NCBI GenBank assembly: GCA_964392415.1
Contig: CAYMPL010000044.1
Location: forward strand, 1 to 18,069
DNA length: 18,069 nucleotides
Direction: 5' to 3'
Source: CAYJMQ01 sp964392415
GTDB taxonomy: Bacteria > Bdellovibrionota > JACOXK01 > 2-02-FULL-40-11
In this document: piece by piece, positions 6,161-13,120 of the stretch
Numbering within the stretch: position 1 is the stretch's first letter
Layout of the letters: every line of letters starts with the position of its first letter
Made by a program: the position numbers and the translations under genes
The notes under the pieces: generated by a model
The model's database searches: none
Seen by the model: the letters and a program-made list of their open reading frames with translations, nothing else
What the model was told of the DNA's origin: nothing

Positions 6161-8054
6161 CGAAATAAACCGATTCTATCATTTTTGAATGAATTGGGAG
6201 TTCAATAATAAACTTTGTCCCTTTTGGGCGATTGTCAACAACACGAACATATCCCTGATGGTCCAATATAATCTTTTTCACAATCGTCAACCCAAGTCCG
6301 GTTCCCCCTTCTTTTGTTGAAAAGTTGGGATCAAAAATTCTGGCCTTTATTCCATCTGGAATTCCCGATCCAGTATCCGATACCTCAACGACTACCGATT
6401 GTAAAGCCGGATGGTATCTGGCTGCAATCACAATTCTCCCTCCCCCTGTCATAGCTGACACCGAGTTATCGATAAGGTTAATGAAGACACGCTTTATTTG
6501 ATCGCGATCGAGATCGAGGTGTGGCAGATCCCGATCGATCTTTATCTCAAAAGCAATATGCCTGTGCGCTTCCTGATAAACAGCCATTGCCTCCTTTACA
6601 ATAGGACTCAACTGAGATGGTTTTAAATTGACTTGCGGAAGTTTCGCAAAATTTGAAAATTCATCGACCAGTTCTTTGAGTTCGTCAACCTGCGTGATAA
6701 TCATTTGCGTACATTCATCAAATACGGAATCTGTGGAAGAAAGATATTTTCGCCGCAGTCTCTGGGCTGAAAGCTTGATCGGGGTCAGCGGATTTTTGAT
6801 TTCGTGCGCGACACGTCTGGCGACTTCCCTCCAGGCTGCCGCGCGCTCAGCTTTTGCAAGCTTTCTATTTCCCTCTTTTAAATCGCCTGCCATTTTATTG
6901 AAAGAACGCACCAGAATTGCAAGCTCGTCATCGGCAGGATAATCGATCTCGACATCCAGATTCCCCTGCGCAATCTGTTGTGTTCCTTCTACCAAATTTT
7001 GAATCGGTGTCGAAAGTTCCCTCGCCAAATGGAAACCAAACCAGACGGCGGTAAAAAGAATCAAAATCGTCATTAAGAGAAGGATCGTAATATAAATAGT
7101 TCTTAAGGAGCGCTTAATCGGTTTAATTTCCCGATATTCATGAAACGTACTGTTTATTTTCGATATTTTCTCTGTAATAGCCGGCGGAACATAAGAGCTG
7201 ATCACCAAAGCTGCCACAATATCCCGTTGCTCTTGATGATAAACCGGCATCACGCATCGAACCAAATCCCCGCCCGCGAAGGGCTGAATTTTGGAGGCTT
7301 GTCTTCCGGAAAATCCCTCCTTTAAAAACGACTCTTCCAACGGGGGGAGATCTTCTTGTTGTTTGAGCCGGGAACCGTAGAATGCGATCCCATCCTCTTC
7401 GAGATCTAAAAAAATATCAATCGCATCGAAGGCATACTCTTTCTGAAGTTCATAGACAACTTCACGAAGCGACTCCTGGTTGTTTTTTAAAAAAAGCTGC
7501 CTCTTTGAAATATCCTGACTGATTTTTTCTCCCAGAACAAATCCCCTCTCCCGCAGATCCTGATAATAGAAATTATTCACGTCGAGCGCGTGCTGAAGCG
7601 AGTTGGTAAGATCTGAACTAAACCATTTTCCGAAACTATTGTTGATATAAAACACGGAAACCGTAAAAAGAAGCACGGTTGGAATCAAGGCGAATCCAAC
7701 AAAAACCACCACAAGCTTTGTCTTTAATTTTGAACCGAGAATATTATTTTTTCTTTCCCAAAAAAGCTTGACAACGTTTCTAAAAACCAAAAAAACGAGG
7801 AGGCCAATGAGGATAATGTTAAGATTCATGAGCGCAAAAAAGAGAATACTATTGATAAACGGGAGTTTTTGACTGAGCCCCGCCAGATAGACCTGAAGAT
7901 AGGTAATGGATGCAAAAAGGAGTGCGACAACCACAATAAGAACCCATTCACGCTTGCGGCGTCTCGCTTCTTTGCGTTTATAGCGCCAGACAGACCTATC
8001 GATGACTTCTTTCACGGATAAATCATCGCTAACATGGAAGTGAGAGTGTTTCAA
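6132..8054 (-). CDS. ntrY: NtrY-like membrane sensor histidine kinase
   Basis: A 640-aa kinase. A basic N-terminal stretch (24-36) precedes hydrophobic segments at about 37-58, 70-92 and 113-137; an extracytoplasmic sensor region runs to about 315 and a fourth membrane segment lies at 320-344. HAMP follows (345-400, AQGNLDVEIDYPADDELAILV). The HisKA box RRVAHEIKNPLTPIKLSAQR has phospho-acceptor His417, and the ATPase domain shows N-box NLIDNSVSAM (526-535), G1 DTGSGIPD (560-567) and G2 GGTGLGL (583-589). This layout is typical of NtrY. The start is a TTG at 8054: an in-frame TGA lies a few codons upstream and no ATG or GTG occurs before Val14. No clear ribosome-binding site is seen, and a UUCG-type hairpin (8065-8087) sits just upstream, so the start is less certain than the product. 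Confidence 0.9.
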   Translation of the reverse strand: MKHSHFHVSDDLSVKEVIDRSVWRYKRKEARRRKREWVLIVVVALLFASITYLQVYLAGLSQKLPFINSILFFALMNLNIILIGLLVFLVFRNVVKLFWERKNNILGSKLKTKLVVVFVGFALIPTVLLFTVSVFYINNSFGKWFSSDLTNSLQHALDVNNFYYQDLRERGFVLGEKISQDISKRQLFLKNNQESLREVVYELQKEYAFDAIDIFLDLEEDGIAFYGSRLKQQEDLPPLEESFLKEGFSGRQASKIQPFAGGDLVRCVMPVYHQEQRDIVAALVISSYVPPAITEKISKINSTFHEYREIKPIKRSLRTIYITILLLMTILILFTAVWFGFHLARELSTPIQNLVEGTQQIAQGNLDVEIDYPADDELAILVRSFNKMAGDLKEGNRKLAKAERAAAWREVARRVAHEIKNPLTPIKLSAQRLRRKYLSSTDSVFDECTQMIITQVDELKELVDEFSNFAKLPQVNLKPSQLSPIVKEAMAVYQEAHRHIAFEIKIDRDLPHLDLDRDQIKRVFINLIDNSVSAMTGGGRIVIAARYHPALQSVVVEVSDTGSGIPDGIKARIFDPNFSTKEGGTGLGLTIVKKIILDHQGYVRVVDNRPKGTKFIIELPIHSKMIESVYFDERPHLNRR

Positions 8055-8064
8055 GCAGTCGCAA

Positions 8065-8087
8065 GCTCATTTCCGAAGGAAATGAGC
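8065..8087 (-). other. 10-bp hairpin with a C(UUCG)G tetraloop between lpxC and ntrY
   Basis: On the minus strand GCTCATTTCC and GGAAATGAGC are perfect complements around TTC, which gives a C(UUCG)G loop in RNA. No T-run follows, so it is not a standard intrinsic terminator. It lies 10 bases before the ntrY TTG start and could affect translation or mRNA stability (inference). Confidence 0.7.
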
Positions 8088-8112
8088 GCGCAGTATTAAT
8101 GATCTCTATTCC

Positions 8113-9024
8113 TTAGGCTGTTTGCAACAATGGTTCTAATACAGGAATAACGGTAGGTTTGTGTTCAGAAAACTCAGCGATATACCCACACTCCGATTTC
8201 AAAAGTCTGGCACAAAACTCCGCGTGAATCTTGTGACCCGCTTTGTGAGTCACCCAATGGCCAAGAATTCTCATGCCAAAAAGGGCAAGATCGCCGACTG
8301 AGTCGAGCATTTTATGACGTACGAATTCATCTTTGAAGCGAAGCGGCTCCATATTTAAAACTTTTTCATGATCGAGGACAATGGCGTTTTTGAGCGATCC
8401 CCCCGCAATAAGTCCCCTTTGTCGCAACATTTCAATATCTTTTAAAAAACCAAATGTTCGCGCTCGAGCCAATTCTTGTGAAAAATTCTTTTCATTCAAT
8501 GTCATCTGAAAAAACTGTTTCTGAATAGCGGGATGATCAAATTCTATGGAACAGGTAAGCCTTGACTCCGCATGAGGCTCCATTGCGCAAAAATGCTCCC
8601 CCTCTCGGAGAGAAAGCGCTTTGGTAATAATATAATACTGCCGCACTCTTTTTTGCTCTACGATACCGCAGTTGGAGAGCATCGAAACAAAGGGGGCGCT
8701 GCTCCCGTCAAGAATTGGGATCTCAGGACCGGAAACTTCAATTTTCAAGTTATCAATTCCCATCCCCCAAACGGCAGCCATCAGATGCTCGATCGTTGCG
8801 ATTTTTATTCCGTTCCGACCGATGGTTGTCGATAGCGCGGTATCTGTGACATATCGATTCAGAGCAGGAATGCGAACCTCTCCCAAATCGGCCAAGTCTG
8901 TACGAAAAAACACAATCCCACGGTCTGGCTTGGCTGGTTTCAATGTCACCGTTGCCTCTTTCCCAGTATGGAGGCCGATCCCCTTAAATTGAATCTCAGA
9001 CTTAATCGTTCGCTGATAGACCAT
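8113..9024 (-). CDS. lpxC: UDP-3-O-acyl-N-acetylglucosamine deacetylase
   Basis: A 303-aa zinc enzyme for the committed step of lipid A synthesis, hence evidence for a Gram-negative outer membrane. It opens with YQRTIKSEIQFKGIGLHTGK, the standard N-terminus. Zinc and catalytic residues are in place: Glu79-His80 in ATIEHLMAA, His237 and Asp241 in RHKMLDSVGDLALFG, and His264 in GHKIHAEF. ILDGSSAPF (104-112) is the conserved loop in domain I, and the length matches the family. The ATG at 9024 has AAGGA nine bases upstream. It is the first gene of the cluster leading to ntrY, with a 58-bp gap. A sigma-54-like GG-N10-GC element lies 17-32 bp upstream, and the upstream region is very AT-rich. Confidence 0.97.
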   Translation of the reverse strand: MVYQRTIKSEIQFKGIGLHTGKEATVTLKPAKPDRGIVFFRTDLADLGEVRIPALNRYVTDTALSTTIGRNGIKIATIEHLMAAVWGMGIDNLKIEVSGPEIPILDGSSAPFVSMLSNCGIVEQKRVRQYYIITKALSLREGEHFCAMEPHAESRLTCSIEFDHPAIQKQFFQMTLNEKNFSQELARARTFGFLKDIEMLRQRGLIAGGSLKNAIVLDHEKVLNMEPLRFKDEFVRHKMLDSVGDLALFGMRILGHWVTHKAGHKIHAEFCARLLKSECGYIAEFSEHKPTVIPVLEPLLQTA

Positions 9025-9040
9025 CAGCCTGTTTCCTTAC

Positions 9041-9056
9041 GCAAGATCTATGCCAA
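9041..9056 (-). promoter_or_regulatory. Sigma-54-like -24/-12 element upstream of lpxC-ntrY-ntrX
   Basis: On the minus strand TTGGCATAGATCTTGC matches the RpoN pattern TGGCAnn-N4-TTGC, with GG and GC separated by exactly 10 bp. The predicted start would fall only a few bases before the lpxC ATG, downstream of its AAGGA ribosome-binding site, which argues against a simple role for lpxC. A chance match is possible. Confidence 0.35.
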
Positions 9057-9162
9057 AAAATCATTTTAAAATACAAATCGATAATTCTTAATCATTTTAA
9101 ATAATTATCTTAAATTTTAAACTGAACAGATATATGAAAAAAGCCTGAATGACAACCGAACC

Positions 9163-9180
9163 TGTTGCAAATTTGCAACA
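9163..9180. promoter_or_regulatory. Perfect 18-bp palindrome, candidate operator
   Basis: TGTTGCAAATTTGCAACA is its own reverse complement over 18 bp. It lies about 140 bp upstream of lpxC and 380 bp upstream of the AAA_14 start. Size and symmetry suit a dimeric regulator; which one is unknown. Confidence 0.45.
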
Positions 9181-9289
9181 AGTGTGTCGAAAATCTCACA
9201 CTGTTATGGGTCTTCCTCAAAAAAGTGCAAGGTTGAAATGATATGGGGACATATTTTGAGCGCCGTGATGACTTTACTGCATCATTTAT

Positions 9290-9325
9290 ATAAGGGGTGC
9301 TAAAAATATAAAGGATGCTAAAAAT
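9290..9325. repeat. Tandem 18-bp direct repeat (two copies)
   Basis: ATAAGGGGTGCTAAAAAT (9290-9307) is followed directly by ATAAAGGATGCTAAAAAT (9308-9325), 16 of 18 identical. There is no gene here. The function is unknown; a regulator-binding array or polymerase slippage are both possible. Confidence 0.75.
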
Positions 9326-9380
9326 TTGCTTATCTGCACGGCAGAATGATATATCTATCTGAAATTATTAACCTTTTTTA

Positions 9381-9396
9381 TTTCCACGGGTGGAAA
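9381..9396. repeat. Inverted repeat TTTCCAC-GG-GTGGAAA
   Basis: A 7-bp perfect dyad with a 2-bp centre. It has T-rich sequence before it and none after it on the plus strand, and no T-run on the minus strand, so it does not fit an intrinsic terminator. It may be an operator (inference). Confidence 0.35.
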
Positions 9397-9557
9397 CTGT
9401 AAGCTATTGGAATCATTTATCTTTATCTATTTCCATTGACATGGTGATAGAAAAAAGCCCTGGTTGCTCATATGAAGATTTTTTGTGATACCGGATCCCA
9501 AAGTGGGGTCTCCCTCTAAAAGCCATTGCATCTATTCTTATTATATTAACCATTAAA

Positions 9558-9586
9558 TTGACATTTATGATTATCATAGCTATTAT
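9558..9586 (+). promoter_or_regulatory. Strong sigma-70-type promoter placed for a leaderless mRNA
   Basis: Consensus -35 TTGACA (9558-9563), a 17-bp spacer and -10 TATTAT (9581-9586) on the plus strand. The expected start, about 7 bases after the -10, coincides with the ATG at 9593. No Shine-Dalgarno lies in between (AAAAGA only). Confidence 0.65.
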
Positions 9587-9592
9587 AAAAGA

Positions 9593-10999
9593 ATGGATGA
9601 GGCTAAAATTATTCGGGAGCTTTACGATTTTAACCCTTTTTGGAATGGCATTATTCCTCTGGAAGGAGGGCTCTTTCACCGTCGCCAGTTTGCCCCGCTC
9701 TCCAGACTTCTTCCCCTTTCCCAAATAATGACTCTTACCGGTCTTCGCAGAACTGGAAAAACAACCCTTATGCTCCAATTGGTTGCACACCTCATCCAAA
9801 ATGAAAAAATTCCCCCGCAGCGAATTTGCCGCTATCAATTTGAGGAAAAACTCGTCTCTCCGAAGTTGGAAGATCTGGAGGCAATTATTCGCCTCTATAT
9901 CCGAAGCATTCTCAAAGAGGATGTTCACACCCCTCAGCGACTTTTTTTCTTTTTAGATGAACTTCAGTGTGTCGAAGGCTGGCAGGGTGTTTTAAAAAAA
10001 TACTACGATCTAAATAAAAAAATAAAATTTGTTGTCTCGGGATCGGCTTCTCTTTTTATCAAAAAGGCAACCAGGGAATCTTTGGCCGGGCGTGCTTTTG
10101 AGGAAAAGGTGACTCCCCTTTCGTTCAAGGAGTATCTTTTTCTCAATCGAAATCATTCCATGGACCCCATGCAAGGGGATTTTAACCTGGAAGAGGACAT
10201 AGGGGAGTTTATCGATACTCATAAGATATTTTACGCAAAAAATCGGGATATTGCTCCAAGCCTTTTTGAAACATTTCTTATTCAGGGACAATTTCCAGAA
10301 ATAGCCCCTTGGAAAGAGACATCGCTATCTTTTCGATACATCCGTGAATCGATTGTCTCCAAACTAATCGAGTACGATCTGCCTAAGCTTTACGGTTTTA
10401 GGAAAACCGATGAATTGGGTCTTTTTTTCAGTATCCTAGCAAGAGAAACTGGAAACTTTTTTGAATATGAAAACATAGCCAGGGAGGTAGGGATAGCTCA
10501 AAACACACTCAAGGAATACCACCATGCTTTTATGGAAACCTCATTGGTGGATCTCTTGTATAATTACACAAAGAAGCATCGAAGGGCAAAGCGGCAGCTC
10601 AAGAAAAATTATATTGCCTCCCCCAATCTCACCTGTGCTCTTCATCATTTTACAAAGGAGAACCTTTCGGATAATCCCCTCATGGGGCACTTGGTGGAAA
10701 CCGAGATCATTAATCGTTTGAAAGAAAAGCATCCCCAGGCTTCCTTTTGGAACCAGCGCGGCAAAGAGGTGGATATGATCGTTCCCCTCAAGAATCAGCT
10801 TATTCCCCTAGAGGTGAAATATAAGAATCGAATTCAGAAAGATGATCTGAAGCCAATCTTAAATTTTCTCTCTCAAAAGAATACTTCCTTTGGAATTGTT
10901 TTTACGAGAAATGAATTTTATCAGGAAACAGCCCAAGCAATATCCCAAAAAACATCCGAAGATAAACCCATCTATTTTATTCCAGTCTGGATGGTGTGA
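9593..10999 (+). CDS. AAA_14 / DUF4143-family ATPase
   Basis: A 468-aa protein of the widespread AAA_14-DUF4143 family. The ATPase domain has Walker A GLRRTGKTT (50-58), Walker B RLFFFLDELQ (116-125) and the sensor strand FVVSGSASLF (146-155). PLSFKEYLFL (175-184) is typical of the family linker. The C-terminal DUF4143 region (about 360-468) has LMGHLVETEI, FWNQRGKEVDMIV and LIPLEVKYKNR, resembling a PD-(D/E)xK nuclease fold with E...D...E-x-K. The cellular role of this family is poorly known; accessory or mobile functions have been proposed. It is one of two loci on the plus strand in a minus-strand region, with its own promoter and a probable leaderless start at 9593. Its stop lies 27 bases inside the convergent 3' end of ruvB. 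It looks like a later insertion between ruvB and lpxC. Confidence 0.88.
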   Translation: MDEAKIIRELYDFNPFWNGIIPLEGGLFHRRQFAPLSRLLPLSQIMTLTGLRRTGKTTLMLQLVAHLIQNEKIPPQRICRYQFEEKLVSPKLEDLEAIIRLYIRSILKEDVHTPQRLFFFLDELQCVEGWQGVLKKYYDLNKKIKFVVSGSASLFIKKATRESLAGRAFEEKVTPLSFKEYLFLNRNHSMDPMQGDFNLEEDIGEFIDTHKIFYAKNRDIAPSLFETFLIQGQFPEIAPWKETSLSFRYIRESIVSKLIEYDLPKLYGFRKTDELGLFFSILARETGNFFEYENIAREVGIAQNTLKEYHHAFMETSLVDLLYNYTKKHRRAKRQLKKNYIASPNLTCALHHFTKENLSDNPLMGHLVETEIINRLKEKHPQASFWNQRGKEVDMIVPLKNQLIPLEVKYKNRIQKDDLKPILNFLSQKNTSFGIVFTRNEFYQETAQAISQKTSEDKPIYFIPVWMV

Positions 11000-12009
11000 A
11001 ACAAACCACTCGAATAAGTAATCCCAAAATGCTGATAAGCAAGCTGCGTCGCCACCCGCCCCCGCGGTGTTCTTTGAATAAATCCCTCTTGAATCAAAAA
11101 AGGCTCATAGACATCTTCGATAGAATCCTTTTCCTCACTGATCGCCGCTGCAACTGTTTCAATCCCAACTGGCCCCCCTCCAAATTTTTCGATAATCGTA
11201 AGAAGGATCTTTCTATCCATTAAATCAAATCCCTTTGGATCAACATCGAGCATGGAAAGCCCTTCCAGAGCAACTTTTTTCGTTATAACTCCATCCGCTT
11301 TCACTTGTGAATAATCGCGCACACGGCGGATCAGGCGGTTTGCAATTCGCGGCGTTCCGCGAGATCGTCGTGAAATCTCTTCCGCCCCCTCTTTGTCGAT
11401 CTGGATCTTTAAAATTTTAGAAGATCTTGCCACAATTTGTTCAATTTCTGAAGGCCCGTAATAATCGAGACGATGAATGATTCCAAAACGCCCTCTCAGA
11501 GGTGACGTCAAAAGTCCGGCCCGCGTTGTTGCGCCGACCAGCGTAAACTTCGGAAGATCAAGCCGGATCGACCGCGCGGCCGGTCCCTGCCCAATAATGA
11601 TGTCAAGACAGTAGTCTTCCATTGCGGGATAGAGAACCTCTTCCACCACACGATTTAATCTGTGAATTTCATCGATAAAAAGAATATCCCGATCGCGAAG
11701 GTTCGTAAGAATCGCCGCCAGATCCCCCTGTTTTTCAAGAACAGGGCCTGAGGTCGAAACCATATTCACCCCCAGCTCTTTTGAAATAATCTGCGCAAGC
11801 GTTGTTTTTCCAAGCCCAGGGGGACCATAAAAAATGGCGTGATCGAGCGCCTCCCCCCGTTTCTTGGTTGCCTCAATCGAAATGGAGAGATTTTCTTTCA
11901 CCTTTGTCTGCCCGACAAAATCAGAAAGTTTTTGGGGACGAAGTGTTTGCTCAATCACCTCTTCATCTGTTATCAAACGCTCTGGACTTACAGTTCGTTC
12001 ATTTTCCAT
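10972..12009 (-). CDS. ruvB: Holliday junction branch migration helicase RuvB
   Basis: A 345-aa AAA+ motor that, with RuvA, drives branch migration of Holliday junctions during recombinational repair. It opens with the usual RLITDEEVIEQTLRPQKLSDFVGQ. Walker A is GPPGLGKTT (62-70), Walker B is LFIDEIHRLN (110-119), and the sensor region is TLVGATTRAG (156-165). The C-terminal winged-helix domain ends in EGFIQRTPRGRVATQLAYQHFG, and the length is normal. The ATG at 12009 is 3 bp after ruvA, with GGGGA as ribosome-binding site. The last 28 bp overlap the end of the opposing AAA_14 gene. The RuvB part in the overlap (after GLFHTI) lies beyond the conserved core, so the protein should be intact. 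No terminator is evident downstream. Confidence 0.98.
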   Translation of the reverse strand: MENERTVSPERLITDEEVIEQTLRPQKLSDFVGQTKVKENLSISIEATKKRGEALDHAIFYGPPGLGKTTLAQIISKELGVNMVSTSGPVLEKQGDLAAILTNLRDRDILFIDEIHRLNRVVEEVLYPAMEDYCLDIIIGQGPAARSIRLDLPKFTLVGATTRAGLLTSPLRGRFGIIHRLDYYGPSEIEQIVARSSKILKIQIDKEGAEEISRRSRGTPRIANRLIRRVRDYSQVKADGVITKKVALEGLSMLDVDPKGFDLMDRKILLTIIEKFGGGPVGIETVAAAISEEKDSIEDVYEPFLIQEGFIQRTPRGRVATQLAYQHFGITYSSGLFHTIQTGIK

Positions 12010-12012
12010 CTG

Positions 12013-12609
12013 TTATCCCCGAAGCAATTTCAACGACTGTTTCAGAAGGACTTCAAACGTCGATTCTTTTGCAATCTTTGGTTTGAGGCTCGAAACAACG
12101 CGATCCACTTCATTCTGTTTATAGCCAAGATTTGAAAGCGCGGAGACCAAATCTTTCAGCAAATCGGTTTCAATTATCGAATCCGCGGACTGAATCACAA
12201 TCGAAATTTTTTGAATTTTCTCCTTCATTTCCAAAATAATTCTTTCGGCTGTTTTTTTCCCGATTCCAGAAATCGAGGTGAGCCTCTGAAGATTGTTATT
12301 GAGAATCGTCTGCTTTAAATCAGCCGGAGAAATTTCAGAGACAATCGTCAACGCCATCTTCGGGCCAATGCCGTTTACAGATAGAAGGGTTAAAAAAATT
12401 TCTTTTTCTCCCTCTGTCCAAAAACCGTAAAGTTGAAGTTGGTCTTCGCGCACATGGGTATAAATTTTTAACTCTACCTTAGCCCCCTCAGCGGGAAGCT
12501 TATGATAGGTTGATTCGGAAATGGTAACCAGGTATCCCACCCCGCCGACATCGATGACAACGACATCTGTTCGCTTCGAAATCAATTCACCGCGAAGCTG
12601 GCCGATCAT
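12013..12609 (-). CDS. ruvA: Holliday junction branch migration protein RuvA
   Basis: A 198-aa protein that binds four-way junctions as a tetramer and loads RuvB. The N-terminal OB-fold begins MIGQLRGELI, the central part has two helix-hairpin-helix motifs, LLSVNGIGPKMAL (75-87) and LTSISGIGKKTAERI (110-124), and the C-terminal RuvB-binding domain contains DLVSALSNLGYKQNEVDRVV (153-172). The frame is open upstream to 12693, but the RuvA family starts with MIGxLxG, and AGGGGG lies 7 nt before the ATG at 12609, so I chose that start. It overlaps ruvC by 23 bp. Confidence 0.97.
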   Translation of the reverse strand: MIGQLRGELISKRTDVVVIDVGGVGYLVTISESTYHKLPAEGAKVELKIYTHVREDQLQLYGFWTEGEKEIFLTLLSVNGIGPKMALTIVSEISPADLKQTILNNNLQRLTSISGIGKKTAERIILEMKEKIQKISIVIQSADSIIETDLLKDLVSALSNLGYKQNEVDRVVSSLKPKIAKESTFEVLLKQSLKLLRG

Positions 12610-13120
12610 AAAGAACCCCCTGTTTAAAAAGCGCCTGTTTAAATTTCTGGGAATGAATGTGGCAAATAGCGACAGCAAGCGCGTCCGATGCATCGAACGC
12701 AGCAGTCTCTCCCTTCAATCCCAGCAATAAAAAAACCATCTTTTGTGTCTGTGCCTTTTCAGATCTTCCATAACCGACAACAGCCCGTTTAATTTCAGCC
12801 GGTGAATATTCGAAAACAGAAATATCTTTATTTGCAACGGCCGTCAAAGCTGCCCCTCTCGCTTCTCCCAGTTTCATCAGGCTTCTTACATTTTTTGCAA
12901 AGAACAATGTCTCAACAGCGCAAGAAGACGGCTGATATTGCTCGATCACCCCTGTGATTGAGCGATAAATCTCTTTCAAACGAATCGCGAAGCCCCCAGT
13001 TAGCGGGATCTCAATAGTACCGAAGGCAATGGAAACAGGCTTTCCCTCTTTTTCTTCAACGATACCGTAGCCCGTAAACCGGGAGCCTGGATCGATCCCC
13101 AGGACCCTCGTTTCATTCAT
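12587..13120 (-). CDS. ruvC: Crossover junction endodeoxyribonuclease RuvC
   Basis: A 177-aa resolvase that cuts Holliday junctions with RuvAB. The RNase H-like fold shows VLGIDPGSRFTGYG (Asp10), SCAVETLFFAKN (Glu70) and AFDASDALAVAICH (Asp143, Asp146), so all four metal-binding acidic residues are present. The ATG at 13120 overlaps the yebC stop as ATGA, and the 3' end overlaps the start of ruvA. The yebC-ruvC-ruvA-ruvB order is common in proteobacteria. Confidence 0.97.
   Translation of the reverse strand: MNETRVLGIDPGSRFTGYGIVEEKEGKPVSIAFGTIEIPLTGGFAIRLKEIYRSITGVIEQYQPSSCAVETLFFAKNVRSLMKLGEARGAALTAVANKDISVFEYSPAEIKRAVVGYGRSEKAQTQKMVFLLLGLKGETAAFDASDALAVAICHIHSQKFKQALFKQGVLYDRPASR

Larger units (their letters stand above)
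9025..9592. other. Divergent intergenic region between lpxC and the AAA_14 gene
   Basis: 568 bp, strongly AT-rich near lpxC (9057-9130). I see no convincing gene. It holds a sigma-54-like site (9041-9056), a perfect 18-bp palindrome (9163-9180), an adjacent hairpin AGTGTG/CACACT (9181-9202), a tandem 18-bp repeat (9290-9325), a dyad TTTCCAC/GTGGAAA (9381-9396) and a strong plus-strand promoter (9558-9586). Confidence 0.7.

Noticed and set aside
9150..9172. Plus-strand sigma-54 site TGACAACC...TTGCA
   Set aside because: The spacing between the two elements is too long for the GG-N10-GC rule, and the first element lacks GG.
9381..9396. Intrinsic terminator at TTTCCAC-GG-GTGGAAA
   Set aside because: No T-run follows the dyad on either strand, and no gene ends nearby.
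9413..9928. 171-aa minus-strand open frame opposite the AAA_14 gene
   Set aside because: Its sequence has no domain-like pattern, and most of it is antisense to the well-supported ATPase N-terminus including Walker A.
12610..12693. Longer RuvA start giving 28 extra N-terminal residues
   Set aside because: The RuvA family begins MIGxLxG, and a strong AGGGGG site precedes the internal ATG at 12609; the extra part is ruvC in another frame.
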